Shown here: piece after piece, positions 7,856 through 16,035 of the stretch
Numbering within the stretch: the first letter of the stretch is position 1
Layout: every line of letters begins with the position of its first letter
Source: Dehalococcoidia bacterium
GTDB taxonomy: Bacteria; Chloroflexota; Dehalococcoidia; GIF9; UBA5620
Length of the DNA stretch: 22,573 nt
Direction of reading: 5' to 3'
NCBI GenBank assembly: GCA_016783225.1
Contig: JADHWZ010000009.1
Location: 1-22,573 of the forward strand
Translations under genes and position numbers: made by a program
The notes under the pieces: generated by a model
What the model saw: the letters and a program-made list of their open reading frames with translations, nothing else
Databases searched by the model: none
What the model was told of the DNA's origin: nothing

Positions 7856-8189
7856 CTTTGTCTCTTACTAAATGAGCCTGCGCCAGCAACTTATCTACTG
7901 ACTGGTTGAGCTCATGATAGCTGGCGGTCGCGGAGCCTGCCCGGGCGATAAATACTATATCCCACCCCACCTTCAGCGGTGTTAAGCGTACTCTCTCCTT
8001 CAACAAGCGTCGCACTCGGTTGCGCACCACCGCGTTGCCTACCCTCTTGGTGACCGAGAATCCGCATCTGTGCAACCCAAGCCCGTTGGGCAATGCCCTT
8101 ACCTGTATGATTTGATCCCCCCAGGCTTTCCCCGATTCATAAACCACCATATACTGGGCTTTCTTCGTCAAAGCCCATTTTCTCGTCAT
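7827..8189 (-). CDS. rnpA: Ribonuclease P protein component
   Basis: The 120-residue protein subunit of RNase P, which with the rnpB RNA (not in this window) removes the 5' leader from pre-tRNA. The family's RNR signature is seen as [18 protein letters not shown] around residues 48-65. It is preceded by the central strand region with GFSVTKR and followed by GWDIVFIAR. The N-terminus ([10 protein letters not shown]) matches the usual start just before the first basic strand. Its ATG at 8189 is four bases downstream of the rpmH stop codon, with AGGA only two bases from the ATG, so coupling with rpmH is likely. The last 29 bases overlap yidD. Confidence 0.95.
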   Translation of the reverse strand: MTRKWALTKKAQYMVVYESGKAWGDQIIQVRALPNGLGLHRCGFSVTKRVGNAVVRNRVRRLLKERVRLTPLKVGWDIVFIARAGSATASYHELNQSVDKLLAQAHLVRDKDERVGTRVN

Positions 8190-8193
8190 GTTC

Positions 8194-8334
8194 CTAGACC
8201 GGCGTCAATCGTGAACGGCCCTTAAGCCGTCTCGCCTTTATGACTCCTCGTCCACCACGGCTTGCCATCCTGGCCCGAAAGCCATGCTTACGCTTCCTTG
8301 AAATTGTCTTAGGCTGGTATGTTCGCTTAGGCAC
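8194..8334 (-). CDS. rpmH: 50S ribosomal protein L34
   Basis: A 46-residue, very basic protein of the large ribosomal subunit. The sequence starts [19 protein letters not shown] after a GTG start codon and continues with [19 protein letters not shown], the standard L34 pattern (KRTyQPs..kRkR.HGFr.RM.t..Gr.vl..RR.kGR..L). The frame runs from GTG at 8334-8332 to TAG at 8196-8194. A purine-rich GAAGAAGAA precedes the start by about 5 bases. It sits directly before rnpA, as in most bacteria, and 19 bases after rpsR, which is less usual. Confidence 0.96.
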   Translation of the reverse strand: MPKRTYQPKTISRKRKHGFRARMASRGGRGVIKARRLKGRSRLTPV

Positions 8335-8353
8335 GCCGGTTCTTCTTCATGCG

Positions 8354-8647
8354 CTAGGTCTTCGTGTCAACCCTCGTTGTATAGCGAATATGGTCTGGGC
8401 TATACGGCACTAAAGCCAGATAGCGAGCTCTCTTTATCGCAACGGCCAAGCGGCGCTGGTGCTTGGCACAAACACCTGTCCTGCGGCGTGGCTCAATCTT
8501 GCCACGCTCAGAAATATGACGCTGCAATCTGGAAACGTCTTTGTAGTCTATCACGAGTTTGTCAGCACAAAAAGGGCACACCTTGGGCCTGAAAACAAAC
8601 CGACGTGTCCTTTCCCTTCCAGTTCTTGTTCCCCGACGTTGCGCCAT
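8354..8647 (-). CDS. rpsR: 30S ribosomal protein S18
   Basis: A 97-residue small-subunit protein that pairs with S6 on the platform of the 30S subunit. The conserved block [19 protein letters not shown] is present around 40-58. Four potential zinc ligands, C24, C27, C60 and H63 (CPFC and CAKH), show that this is the zinc-binding (C+) form. The N-terminus is Arg-rich, and the C-terminal extension after LALVPYS is about 16 residues longer than in compact S18 proteins. Order rpsF-ssb-rpsR is the classical S6 operon. The protein ends in TAG at 8356-8354. Confidence 0.96.
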   Translation of the reverse strand: MAQRRGTRTGRERTRRFVFRPKVCPFCADKLVIDYKDVSRLQRHISERGKIEPRRRTGVCAKHQRRLAVAIKRARYLALVPYSPDHIRYTTRVDTKT

Positions 8648-8682
8648 TGTCTGTTTCTCGTCTCCTTATTGTGAATAGACTG

Positions 8683-9105
8683 CTAAAAGGGTAGGTCTTC
8701 AGGCTCTACCTCTTCCTCAGTAGGCTCTGCAGTAGGCTCTGCTGGAATCTCTTCGCTGGGGAGAGCAGCCATAGCTTGTCTGTCAAGGAACAATACCCGA
8801 TTAGCTATGACTTCAACTGAGGTGCGTTTCTGCCCGTCTCGCCCTTCCCAGTTGCGAGTGCGCAGATTCCCCTCAATGTAGACCCGCTGTCCTTTGGTCA
8901 AGAACTGATTGCAACTCTCAGCTAGTTTCCTCCAGGCAACTACGGTGAACCATTCGGTCTCCTGTCTGCGCTCCCCCTCCGATGTCGTGTAAGTCCGACT
9001 AGTCGCAACACGAAAGGAAGTTACCGGATTGCCACTCGGTGTAAAGCGCATCTCGGGGTCGGTGCCGACATTTCCAATGAGCATGACTTTGTTCAAATAT
9101 GCCAT
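8683..9105 (-). CDS. ssb: Single-stranded DNA-binding protein
   Basis: A 140-residue SSB that coats single-stranded DNA in replication and repair. The OB fold fills about 1-110 (LNKVMLIGNVGTDPEMRFT, ETEWFTVVAWRKLAE and GQRVYIEGNLRTRNW are typical). An acidic, Pro/Glu-rich linker follows, ending in EPEDLPF, the C-terminal tip that docks partner proteins (canonical DDIPF). It lies between rpsF and rpsR with gaps of 18 and 35 bases. DnaG, a likely replication partner, is encoded elsewhere in the window. Confidence 0.96.
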   Translation of the reverse strand: MAYLNKVMLIGNVGTDPEMRFTPSGNPVTSFRVATSRTYTTSEGERRQETEWFTVVAWRKLAESCNQFLTKGQRVYIEGNLRTRNWEGRDGQKRTSVEVIANRVLFLDRQAMAALPSEEIPAEPTAEPTEEEVEPEDLPF

Positions 9106-9123
9106 AACAACGCTCCTTCCATC

Positions 9124-9411
9124 TTACTCACCTGTCCTTATGAGCAGATGGCGCAGGACTTCTCCAGTAAGCCGCAGATTTGCCTCTAGGTCCTTAGCTG
9201 AAGCCCGATCCAGTTCAAGGTGAGCCAACATATAATTCCCTTCAGTACATCGCTTTATGGGATAAGCTAGCTTTCTTCTTCCCCACTGACTTATCTCGGT
9301 TACATTCCCACCAGTCTTGTTGATGAGCCCGCTCACCTTGCTCACGGTGTCGGGTATTTCCTCTTCACTTATCTCGGGGCTGATAATCACTACTAGCTCG
9401 TAGGCGTCCAT
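9124..9411 (-). CDS. rpsF: 30S ribosomal protein S6
   Basis: A 95-residue partner of S18 on the 30S platform. MDAYELVVIISPEISEEEI begins the ferredoxin-like fold; WGRRKLAYPIKRCTEGNYML is the family's core signature. The frame is open to an ATG at 9444, but that codon lies inside the predicted -10 element. The ATG at 9411 has AAGGTG five bases upstream and matches the normal family N-terminus, so it is taken as the start. It is the first gene of the minus-strand cluster. In many bacteria the S6:S18 complex binds a leader of this operon; the leader here seems too short (about 25 bases) to hold that structure. Confidence 0.94.
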   Translation of the reverse strand: MDAYELVVIISPEISEEEIPDTVSKVSGLINKTGGNVTEISQWGRRKLAYPIKRCTEGNYMLAHLELDRASAKDLEANLRLTGEVLRHLLIRTGE

Positions 9412-9442
9412 TACATCACCTTCATGGCCAAGAAACTGGATC

Positions 9443-9448
9443 ATTATA
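9443..9448 (-). promoter_or_regulatory. Extended -10 promoter for the rpsF-to-ileS cluster
   Basis: On the minus strand TGTTATAAT is a perfect -10 (TATAAT, 9448-9443) with an extended TG. Upstream, TTGTTG lies at 18-bp and TTGCCG at 15-bp spacing, so the -35 is uncertain. The start of transcription would be near 9436, 25 bases before the rpsF ATG. It is the only clear promoter I found for the ten-gene cluster. Confidence 0.6.
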
Positions 9449-9485
9449 ACACATCAAAGAAAACGGCAACAAACAATGTGGTTTC

Positions 9486-9514
9486 TTGCATTTTGGTCCC
9501 CTGTGCCTTATATT
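9486..9514 (+). promoter_or_regulatory. Promoter for ychF
   Basis: TTGCAT (9486-9491), 17-bp spacer, TATATT (9509-9514). The predicted start is near 9521, just before the AGAGGAGA ribosome binding site at 9525-9532. The leader is only about 18 bases long. This supports the TTG start at 9539, because longer versions of the frame would begin upstream of the transcript. Confidence 0.55.
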
Positions 9515-9538
9515 TCTAGCCAGACAGAGGAGACAGCC

Positions 9539-10639
9539 TTGGAAGTCGGTATCATCGGGCTGCCCAAGAGCGGTAAGACAACCGTTTTCAATGCTTTGAC
9601 CAGAGGCAAAGTTGAGACTGCAGCGTATGCTCAAGCTACCCTGACTCCTAACGTGGGTGTGTCTAAGGTGCCAGAGCCTAGACTACACAGTCTGGATAAG
9701 ATATTCCAGCCAAAGAAGATAGTACCGGCCGAGGTGAAGTACGTTGATATCGCCGGTGCGGCTAGGTTCCCCGGCAAAGGCGCAGGAATAGGCGGTCAAT
9801 TTCTGAACCTCCTCAGTAATGCCGACGCCCTGCTCCAGGTAGTGCGAATCTTTGAGGACGAGAAAGTGCCTCATGTTGAGAGTAGTATTGACCCGAAGCG
9901 CGATATGGCCAACATGGATTTGGAGCTTGTCTTCTCTGACCTGGCCATGATCGAAAGGAGACTTGCACGCATTGAGGAGCCCCTAAAAGGTGCCAGGCTA
10001 TCAGAACGTGACCTATTGCTGAAGGAGCAGGTCCTGCTTCGAAAGATCAGGTGCGGATTGGATGAAGACATACCGGTCTGGCAGCAAGGTCTGGCTGCCG
10101 ATGAAGCTAGAAGTCTGACTGACTATCAATTCCTCACTGCAAAGCCCATGCTGGTGCTCATTAACATCGGAGAGAACCAGCTGGCCCGGGCCTCCTCCAC
10201 TGAGGCCGAGCTACGCTCAGCCTCTTCCTACCCTCAATTCGAAGTTGCAGCTTTGTGTGGCAAATTGGAAATGGAGTTGGCCCAACTCACTGAGGACGAA
10301 GCTGAGGAGTTTCGCGGCGCTCTTGGGCTGACTGAGCCAGCGCTTGACCGCATCATCAGGCTTTCCTATCAGCTCCTCGGGCTGATCTCGTTCTTCACCA
10401 CGGTGTCGGGTGAATTGAAGGCTTGGACAATTCCCCAAGAAACCACTGCCCTGAGGGCTGCCGGGAAAATCCACTCTGACATTGAAAAAGGCTTTATTAG
10501 GGCAGAAGTGGTAAGCTTCGATGACCTAGATACCTGTGGTAGCCTTCCTGAAGCTAGAAAACGCGGTCTCCTTAGACTTGAAGGGAAGAATTACATCGTC
10601 CGAGATGGGGACATTATAACGTTCTTATTTAATGTCTAG
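9539..10639 (+). CDS. ychF: YchF/OLA1-family ribosome-binding ATPase
   Basis: A 366-residue Obg-related P-loop protein that prefers ATP and binds ribosomes; linked in other bacteria to stress responses. Start is TTG at 9539, giving LEVGIIGLPKSGKTT, with AGAGGAGA six bases upstream. The P-loop reads GLPKSGKTT where most family members have GLPNVGKST. G3 is DIAGAARFPGKGAGIGGQF with the YchF-specific loop. The G4 position reads NIGE rather than NKxD, consistent with relaxed guanine specificity. A coiled-coil arm region lies around 120-200. The C-terminal TGS-like domain carries the signature LISFFTTVSGELKAWTI and AAGKIHSDIEKGFIRAEV. It has its own promoter, divergent from rpsF. Confidence 0.95.
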   Translation: MEVGIIGLPKSGKTTVFNALTRGKVETAAYAQATLTPNVGVSKVPEPRLHSLDKIFQPKKIVPAEVKYVDIAGAARFPGKGAGIGGQFLNLLSNADALLQVVRIFEDEKVPHVESSIDPKRDMANMDLELVFSDLAMIERRLARIEEPLKGARLSERDLLLKEQVLLRKIRCGLDEDIPVWQQGLAADEARSLTDYQFLTAKPMLVLINIGENQLARASSTEAELRSASSYPQFEVAALCGKLEMELAQLTEDEAEEFRGALGLTEPALDRIIRLSYQLLGLISFFTTVSGELKAWTIPQETTALRAAGKIHSDIEKGFIRAEVVSFDDLDTCGSLPEARKRGLLRLEGKNYIVRDGDIITFLFNV

Positions 10640-10723
10640 AATCAAATCGCCCCATCCCAGGTGCTACGGTCCTACAAGAGCCGTTGAACCCGCGGCCTTC
10701 TTCAATATCCTTTTCGGAGATGG

Positions 10724-10729
10724 TATAAT
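10724..10729 (+). promoter_or_regulatory. Extended -10 promoter for ppsA
   Basis: TGGTATAAT (10721-10729) is a perfect TATAAT with an extended TG. The -35 at 17-bp spacing, TTCAAT, is weak, as is common for extended -10 promoters. Transcription would begin near 10736, about 33 bases before the ppsA ATG. The rest of the 129-bp gap after ychF shows only a 4-bp ACGG/CCGT stem with no T-run. Confidence 0.55.
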
Positions 10730-10768
10730 GTTTTCACGAGGCAATGGTCCCGGTACTGAGGAGAGATA

Positions 10769-13033
10769 ATGAAACGAGGCAGAACAATCATCGCCTGGTT
10801 CGCTGAAGCGACCAAGAATGACATTCCTTTAGTAGGTGGGAAAGGCGCGAACCTCGCTGAGATGTTCAATGCCAGAATCCCAGTGCCGCCGGGTTTTATA
10901 GTCACCGCAGACGCCTATCTCGATTTCCTGGAAGCTGCCAGGATTGTGCATGAAATCCGACCGTACCTTGAGACGTTGGATGTCAATGATAGCAAGAAAC
11001 TTCAAGAGGTAGCCGGTCTGATCAAAGACAAGATTGCTAGTTCACCTATGCCTGATGATGTGATTAGCCAGATTAAGTCAGCATATCGTGAGTTGGGTGG
11101 AGGGCTGGTGGCGGTTCGGTCCTCAGCCACGGCGGAAGACTTGCCCGAGGCATCTTTCGCGGGCCAACAACGCACTTTTCTCAACGTGCAAGGTGAAGAC
11201 GAGGTAGTGGCAGCAGTACAGGGCTGCTGGGCTTCGTTGTTCGAACCTCGAGCCATATTCTACAGGCATGAGCATGGTTTTGACCATTTCAAGGTGGCCA
11301 TTGCGGTCCCAGTGCAGGTAATGGTGCAGTCAGAGATCTCTGGAGTTCTGTTCACCGTGGAACCCCTGAGCAATGACAAGACTAAGATTCTCATCGAAGC
11401 GATCTATGGGTTGGGTGAAGCCATCGTGTCCGGTGAAATCACCCCCGACCAGTATCTCCTCGACAAGGAACACCTTAAGATTCTTGAAAAAGCAGTCAGG
11501 AAGCAAGAATGGCAGTTGGTGAGAGATGCCAAGGCACCGGCAGGCGAACTCGACGGGAACGTCAGGCGTGCCGTTCCGGCGTCAAAGCAATCCGCTCAGA
11601 AGCTAACTGACGAGGATATCGTTGCTTTAGCCAGCCTAGGTAAGACGATTGAGGACCTGTACCAATCTCCCCAAGACATCGAATGGGCGAAGCAGGATAC
11701 GCAGCTGTTCATCGTACAATCTCGACCCGTGACTGCTCTGAGTGAAAAGCCAAGGGTCGAAGCTCTCCCTGAGATCGGAGTTGAGCCCATCTTGAGTGGT
11801 GTGGCAGCAAGCCCCGGGATAGCCGTCGGCACGGTGAAGATTGTGCCTGCGGCATCTCAGATAGACACGGTCAACAAAGGGGATGTCCTAGTAGCTCCAA
11901 TGACAACGCCGGATTTTGTGCCAGCAATGAAGCGAGCCGTCGCCATAGTCACCGAGCGTGGTGGCCGCACTGCCCACGCGGCTATTGTCAGCCGGGAACT
12001 CGGTATTCCTTGCATCGTCGGCACAGAAACCGCAACTAGAGTCCTCAGCGACGGACAGGTAATCACTGTCGATGGTTACCGGGGACAAGTCTATGCCGGC
12101 AGAGTAGTACAGCAGACAAGAAGTGCTCCTGCTGTTATTACTCGTCAACGAATTCGGACTCGGACCAAAGTCTATGTCAATCTGGCTGACCCGGAGTCGG
12201 CTGAGAGCGTAGCAGCGAGGAACGTGGATGGTGTTGGCTTGCTAAGGGCCGAGTTCATAATCTCCAACATCATCAAGAGCCATCCAAGGTTTATGCTGCA
12301 CGAGGGAAAAGCGGCACACTTCGTGGCAGAGTTGGCTCGAGGTATTACCACTTTTGCCAAGGCTTTTCAGCCTCGCCCGGTAGTCTATCGAACTACCGAT
12401 TTCAAAACCAATGAGTACAGGAGCTTGCCCGGCGGGGATAGGTACGAGGAGTTTGAGGAGAATCCCATGCTCGGTTACCGCGGCTGTTCCCGATACACTC
12501 AGGAACAAGAGGTTCTCAGAATGGAGATAGATGCTGTCAAGAAAGTGTGCCAGCACTACGACAATATATACGTGATGATTCCTTTCGTCCGCTTCGTGCA
12601 TGAAATGGACAAAATAAAGAAGTTCTTTGTATCTGAGGGATTGTATCAATTCCCTAGTTTCAGACTGTGGATGATGGTCGAAGTGCCATCAAATGTCTTC
12701 CTCATAGACAAGTTCATAGATGTTGGTATCGATGGCGTTTCCATCGGCTCCAACGACTTGACTCAGTTTATCCTGGGGATAGACAGAGACAATGCCAAGC
12801 TTGCAGAGCAATTCGACGAGAGAAACGAGGCCGTACTTCAGGCTATAGAGAGAGTCATTGGGGCTTCGGTGAGCAAAGGCATTACCTGTTCCATTTGTGG
12901 ACAGGCACCTTCAGTCTACCCAGAACTCACGGCTAACTTGGTCAAGTGGGGAATTACTTCGGTCTCCGTAAGTCCCGACATGATTGATGAGACAAGACGT
13001 ATAATCGCTGCCGCTGAGGCGAAATCTAGTTAA
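10769..13033 (+). CDS. ppsA: Phosphoenolpyruvate synthase
   Basis: Converts pyruvate and ATP to PEP, AMP and phosphate, the entry to gluconeogenesis from pyruvate. It has 754 residues, slightly shorter than the roughly 790 of E. coli PpsA. The N-terminal ATP-grasp domain begins VGGKGANLAEM and carries VRSSATAEDLPEASFAGQQ. The central phosphohistidine domain has GGRTAHAAIVSRELGIPCIVG with the swivelling H403. The C-terminal TIM-barrel has GVSIGSNDLTQF and the catalytic Cys in SICGQAPS (C710). Pyruvate phosphate dikinase is a close relative; the SICGQAPS ending and LPEASFAGQQ favour PEP synthase. Start at 10769 follows GAGGAGAG at ideal spacing. dgt follows within about 43 bases, so the promoter probably also serves dgt-dnaG-rpoD. 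Confidence 0.93.
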   Translation: MKRGRTIIAWFAEATKNDIPLVGGKGANLAEMFNARIPVPPGFIVTADAYLDFLEAARIVHEIRPYLETLDVNDSKKLQEVAGLIKDKIASSPMPDDVISQIKSAYRELGGGLVAVRSSATAEDLPEASFAGQQRTFLNVQGEDEVVAAVQGCWASLFEPRAIFYRHEHGFDHFKVAIAVPVQVMVQSEISGVLFTVEPLSNDKTKILIEAIYGLGEAIVSGEITPDQYLLDKEHLKILEKAVRKQEWQLVRDAKAPAGELDGNVRRAVPASKQSAQKLTDEDIVALASLGKTIEDLYQSPQDIEWAKQDTQLFIVQSRPVTALSEKPRVEALPEIGVEPILSGVAASPGIAVGTVKIVPAASQIDTVNKGDVLVAPMTTPDFVPAMKRAVAIVTERGGRTAHAAIVSRELGIPCIVGTETATRVLSDGQVITVDGYRGQVYAGRVVQQTRSAPAVITRQRIRTRTKVYVNLADPESAESVAARNVDGVGLLRAEFIISNIIKSHPRFMLHEGKAAHFVAELARGITTFAKAFQPRPVVYRTTDFKTNEYRSLPGGDRYEEFEENPMLGYRGCSRYTQEQEVLRMEIDAVKKVCQHYDNIYVMIPFVRFVHEMDKIKKFFVSEGLYQFPSFRLWMMVEVPSNVFLIDKFIDVGIDGVSIGSNDLTQFILGIDRDNAKLAEQFDERNEAVLQAIERVIGASVSKGITCSICGQAPSVYPELTANLVKWGITSVSVSPDMIDETRRIIAAAEAKSS

Positions 13034-13076
13034 TCGCAAGGTTGTGGTGGAACGGGGAAACAAGGGCTTGGATGTG

Positions 13077-14111
13077 ATGGTCTACCTTGAAAGTCGGCGG
13101 CGGACAGAGGAAACTGAAGAGAGCCTTTCCCCTTATGCGTCAAGAAACAGGTCTAGCCGTGGCAGACTTAGATGGGAGGAGCCTTGCCCAATACGCACGG
13201 CTTTTCAGCGTGACCGCGACCGTATTATTCACTGCAATGCCTTTCGCCGTCTCAAGCATAAGACCCAGGTTTTTATCGCCCCGTTAGGTGACCATTACGT
13301 AACGCGGCTTACGCATACCTTAGAAGTATCTCAGATCGCCCGCACCATATCTAGAGCGCTGAATCTCAATGAGGACCTAACCGAGGCTGTTGCTTTGGGG
13401 CATGACTTGGGGCATACCCCCTTTGGTCACGTGGGGGAAGATGCTCTAGATGAACTCTCTCCGGATGGGTTCAGGCATAATGAACAGAGTTTGAGAGTCG
13501 TGGATCTGCTCGAAAGAGACGGACACGGTCTGAACCTTACCTGGGAGGTACGGGATGGTATCTTGAATCACTCCAAGGGCCAGATTGGCATTCTGGAGGA
13601 AGGTTGGGCAGAAGTTGGTACCGTCGAAGGCCAGGTAGTCAAGCTGTCCGATATTGTTGCTTACATTAACCATGATGTTGCGGATGCCATAAGAGCCAGC
13701 GTTATCACCGAAAACGAGCTGCCTGATTCTGCAGTCAGAGTTCTTGGCCATTCTTCTTCTCAGCGAATCAACACCTTGGTCTACGATATTGTTGGCTTTT
13801 CTCTCGCAGCCATGGACAATGTTAGCTTGCGAAAGCCATCCATCGGCATGAGCCCTGAAGTCCTTCAAGCAGCCAACAGTCTGCGTGAGTTTCTTTTCCG
13901 CAAGGTGTATAATGCCGCTTTGGCCAGCAAAGAGACGGAAAAGGCAAGAAAAGTAATACGCACCATTTACTCATACTTCTTGAAGCACGGTGACAAGTTA
14001 CCCGAGGAATATGCCGTACATGAAGATAATGTGGAACGTAAAGTCACTGATTATGTTGCTGGGATGACTGACCAGTACGCGTTACGAATGGCTAAGGTGA
14101 TTTTGTCCTGA
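13077..14111 (+). CDS. dgt: Deoxyguanosinetriphosphate triphosphohydrolase-like protein (HD domain)
   Basis: An HD-superfamily dNTP triphosphohydrolase, predicted to cut dGTP or other dNTPs to nucleoside and triphosphate. From the ATG at 13077 the protein has 344 residues. Metal ligands are seen as H80 in RLTHTLEVSQIART, H109-D110 in GHDLGHTPFGH, and D192 in VKLSDIVAYINHD. PIRTAFQRDRDRIIHCNAFRRLKHKTQVF is the family's N-terminal hallmark (about 38-66). The frame is also open from GTG 13044 (355 residues), but that start has AAGG only two bases away. ATG 13077 is preceded by AAGGG and gives the family's normal N-terminal length. The member may act on several dNTPs, as in the shorter dgt-like class without the E. 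coli insertions. Confidence 0.92.
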   Translation: MVYLESRRRTEETEESLSPYASRNRSSRGRLRWEEPCPIRTAFQRDRDRIIHCNAFRRLKHKTQVFIAPLGDHYVTRLTHTLEVSQIARTISRALNLNEDLTEAVALGHDLGHTPFGHVGEDALDELSPDGFRHNEQSLRVVDLLERDGHGLNLTWEVRDGILNHSKGQIGILEEGWAEVGTVEGQVVKLSDIVAYINHDVADAIRASVITENELPDSAVRVLGHSSSQRINTLVYDIVGFSLAAMDNVSLRKPSIGMSPEVLQAANSLREFLFRKVYNAALASKETEKARKVIRTIYSYFLKHGDKLPEEYAVHEDNVERKVTDYVAGMTDQYALRMAKVILS

Positions 14112-14163
14112 AAGGCAATGGTTGTACAGGACCGTCGCTTTTAGGCGCCTGGCGGGATCCGGA

Positions 14164-16035
14164 ATGACTGTAGTTGATGATATAAAACAGAGACTGGACA
14201 TAGTGCAAGTTGTCTCCGAATACGTTGGCCTCCAGAAATCGGGTCGAAATTTCAGGGCACTATGTCCGTTTCATGCCGAAAAGGCTCCGTCGTTTTTTGT
14301 GTTCCCGGAGCGGCAAAGCTGGCATTGCTTTGGAGCCTGCAGCACTGGAGGCGACATCTTCTCCTTTATCATGAAGAAAGAGGGAATTGATTTTGCGCAG
14401 GCGCTTCACCGTCTGGCCGAAAAGGCGGGCGTCACCCTGGTTGCCTCATCCGGTGGGCAGAAAGAGGCTGACAAGACCGAAAGAGACAGATTGTTCAGAA
14501 TCAATGAAGCCGCTGCTGAATACTACCATCAGCTGCTCTTGAGTAGTTCAGCGGGCGAGATGGCCAGGGAGTATGTGGCTCGACGAGGCTTATCGCCCCA
14601 AACCATTGCGGACTTCCAACTGGGTTGTAGCCCAGAAGCGTGGGAGACTCTGCGGCAGTATTTGATAGATAAAGGGTATCAAGAGACAGAGTTGCTGGCT
14701 GCTGGCTTGCTGGTGGAGCGGGAGGGTGGTGGCAGCTACGATCGATTCCGCAATCGGCTGATGTTTCCTATTAGGGACATCCAAACCAATGTGCTCGGCT
14801 TTGGTGCCAGGTCGCTGGATGAGTCGCTGCCCAAGTATATCAATTCCGCTCAGACACTGCTCTTCGACAAGAGCAGCAGCCTTTATGGCATTGACCGGGC
14901 TAAGACAGCTATTCGGCAGGCCAATTTGGCAGTAATTACAGAAGGCTATATGGATGTTCTTACGGCTCATCAGCATGGTTATGAGAACGTAGTTGCCTCC
15001 ATGGGGACGTCTGTGACCGACAAGCAATTGGCTCTTGCGAAGAAGCTGACCCCAAGTCTGATACTAGCTCTTGATGCTGATACGGCAGGTGAAGAAGCCG
15101 TATCGAGGAGTGGCGGAGCGGTTGATGAGGTGTTCCCAGTGCTAGCCTCAACTAAGGGATACGGATGGGTAAAATATGATGTTGCGGACAACCTCGAAGT
15201 AAAGGTTTTCGTCTTGCCGCAAGGTAAGGACCCTGACGAGGTAATCAGGGAAAATGCCTCTCAGTGGCAAGAGCTGATAGCAGATGCCAAACCTATCATT
15301 GATTTCATTCTCAATGCGGCAGTTGCCAAAGCTGATTTGGGGAGCGCCCATGACAAGTCTTCGGTTGTCGAGAAGCTCCTGCCGCTGCTTTCCCAGATGA
15401 AGGATCCGATACGGCAAGCCCACTATGTTCAAAAGCTTGCTCAGTTACTAAGGATTGATGAACGTGCTGTGGGAGACGCATTGAGGAGATTCCGTGCCAT
15501 CGAGAGAAGAAGAACGAGCAAGAGACTGCAGCCTGTCACCCCTATTACCCCTACCTTTTTCTCATCCAGCCCACTTCAAGAATATTGCCTGGCCTTATTG
15601 CTTCAGTTTCCAGAACTCAGGGCAGAAGGCATGAGGCTATCCCCAGAGTATTTCGACCGCAGCGAGAATCGAGACCTTTTCCTAATGTGGCAACAAAGCG
15701 ACGAGCTTGACGCTCTCAGGGACGGCTTCGACCACACGCTTCACGGATATTTCGACAACTTGCTGTCAAAGGCCTTCCCCCCATCGTTGAAAGAGAGCGA
15801 GGCAACACGCCAGCGAGCACTGAATGACTGTATGATTCGTTTGGAGGAGAATTGGCTAAGGAACCTAGAGGCCAGGAAAGAAGATCTTCTGGCTATCGAA
15901 GCAGAGACAGGCGGTGTCGCCGCGGAATTGGCCAAGCTGGATGAGCAGGGCATAGAGGTTAGCAGGCAGCTGAGAGACATATTTGTCAAGCAAAAGCATC
16001 GCCGTCAACCTGCAGTGAAGAGGCCTGGGCAGTGA
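14164..16035 (+). CDS. dnaG: DNA primase
   Basis: Makes RNA primers for replication. From the ATG at 14164 there are 623 residues. The zinc-binding domain begins [17 protein letters not shown] with C34 and H37 as the first ligands and HCFGAC as the second pair. Its spacing is CxxxC, one residue longer than the usual CxxC. The TOPRIM core shows [10 protein letters not shown] (E260) and [11 protein letters not shown] (D304, D306), then [14 protein letters not shown] after an apparent insert of about 15-20 residues. A C-terminal helicase-binding region follows (about 440-623). The frame is open to a TTG at 14122, but [21 protein letters not shown] matches the family's true N-terminus. The stop overlaps the rpoD start as GTGA. 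Confidence 0.96.
   Translation: MTVVDDIKQRLDIVQVVSEYVGLQKSGRNFRALCPFHAEKAPSFFVFPERQSWHCFGACSTGGDIFSFIMKKEGIDFAQALHRLAEKAGVTLVASSGGQKEADKTERDRLFRINEAAAEYYHQLLLSSSAGEMAREYVARRGLSPQTIADFQLGCSPEAWETLRQYLIDKGYQETELLAAGLLVEREGGGSYDRFRNRLMFPIRDIQTNVLGFGARSLDESLPKYINSAQTLLFDKSSSLYGIDRAKTAIRQANLAVITEGYMDVLTAHQHGYENVVASMGTSVTDKQLALAKKLTPSLILALDADTAGEEAVSRSGGAVDEVFPVLASTKGYGWVKYDVADNLEVKVFVLPQGKDPDEVIRENASQWQELIADAKPIIDFILNAAVAKADLGSAHDKSSVVEKLLPLLSQMKDPIRQAHYVQKLAQLLRIDERAVGDALRRFRAIERRRTSKRLQPVTPITPTFFSSSPLQEYCLALLLQFPELRAEGMRLSPEYFDRSENRDLFLMWQQSDELDALRDGFDHTLHGYFDNLLSKAFPPSLKESEATRQRALNDCMIRLEENWLRNLEARKEDLLAIEAETGGVAAELAKLDEQGIEVSRQLRDIFVKQKHRRQPAVKRPGQ

Noticed and set aside
8327..8350. Seven-codon frame (MKKNRRA) across the rpmH start
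   Set aside because: Its purine-rich start doubles as the rpmH ribosome binding region; too short to support as a peptide, and no conservation can be checked here.
10640..10700. Terminator or tRNA-like fold after ychF
   Set aside because: Only a 4-bp ACGG/CCGT stem can be drawn; no cloverleaf, no T-tract.
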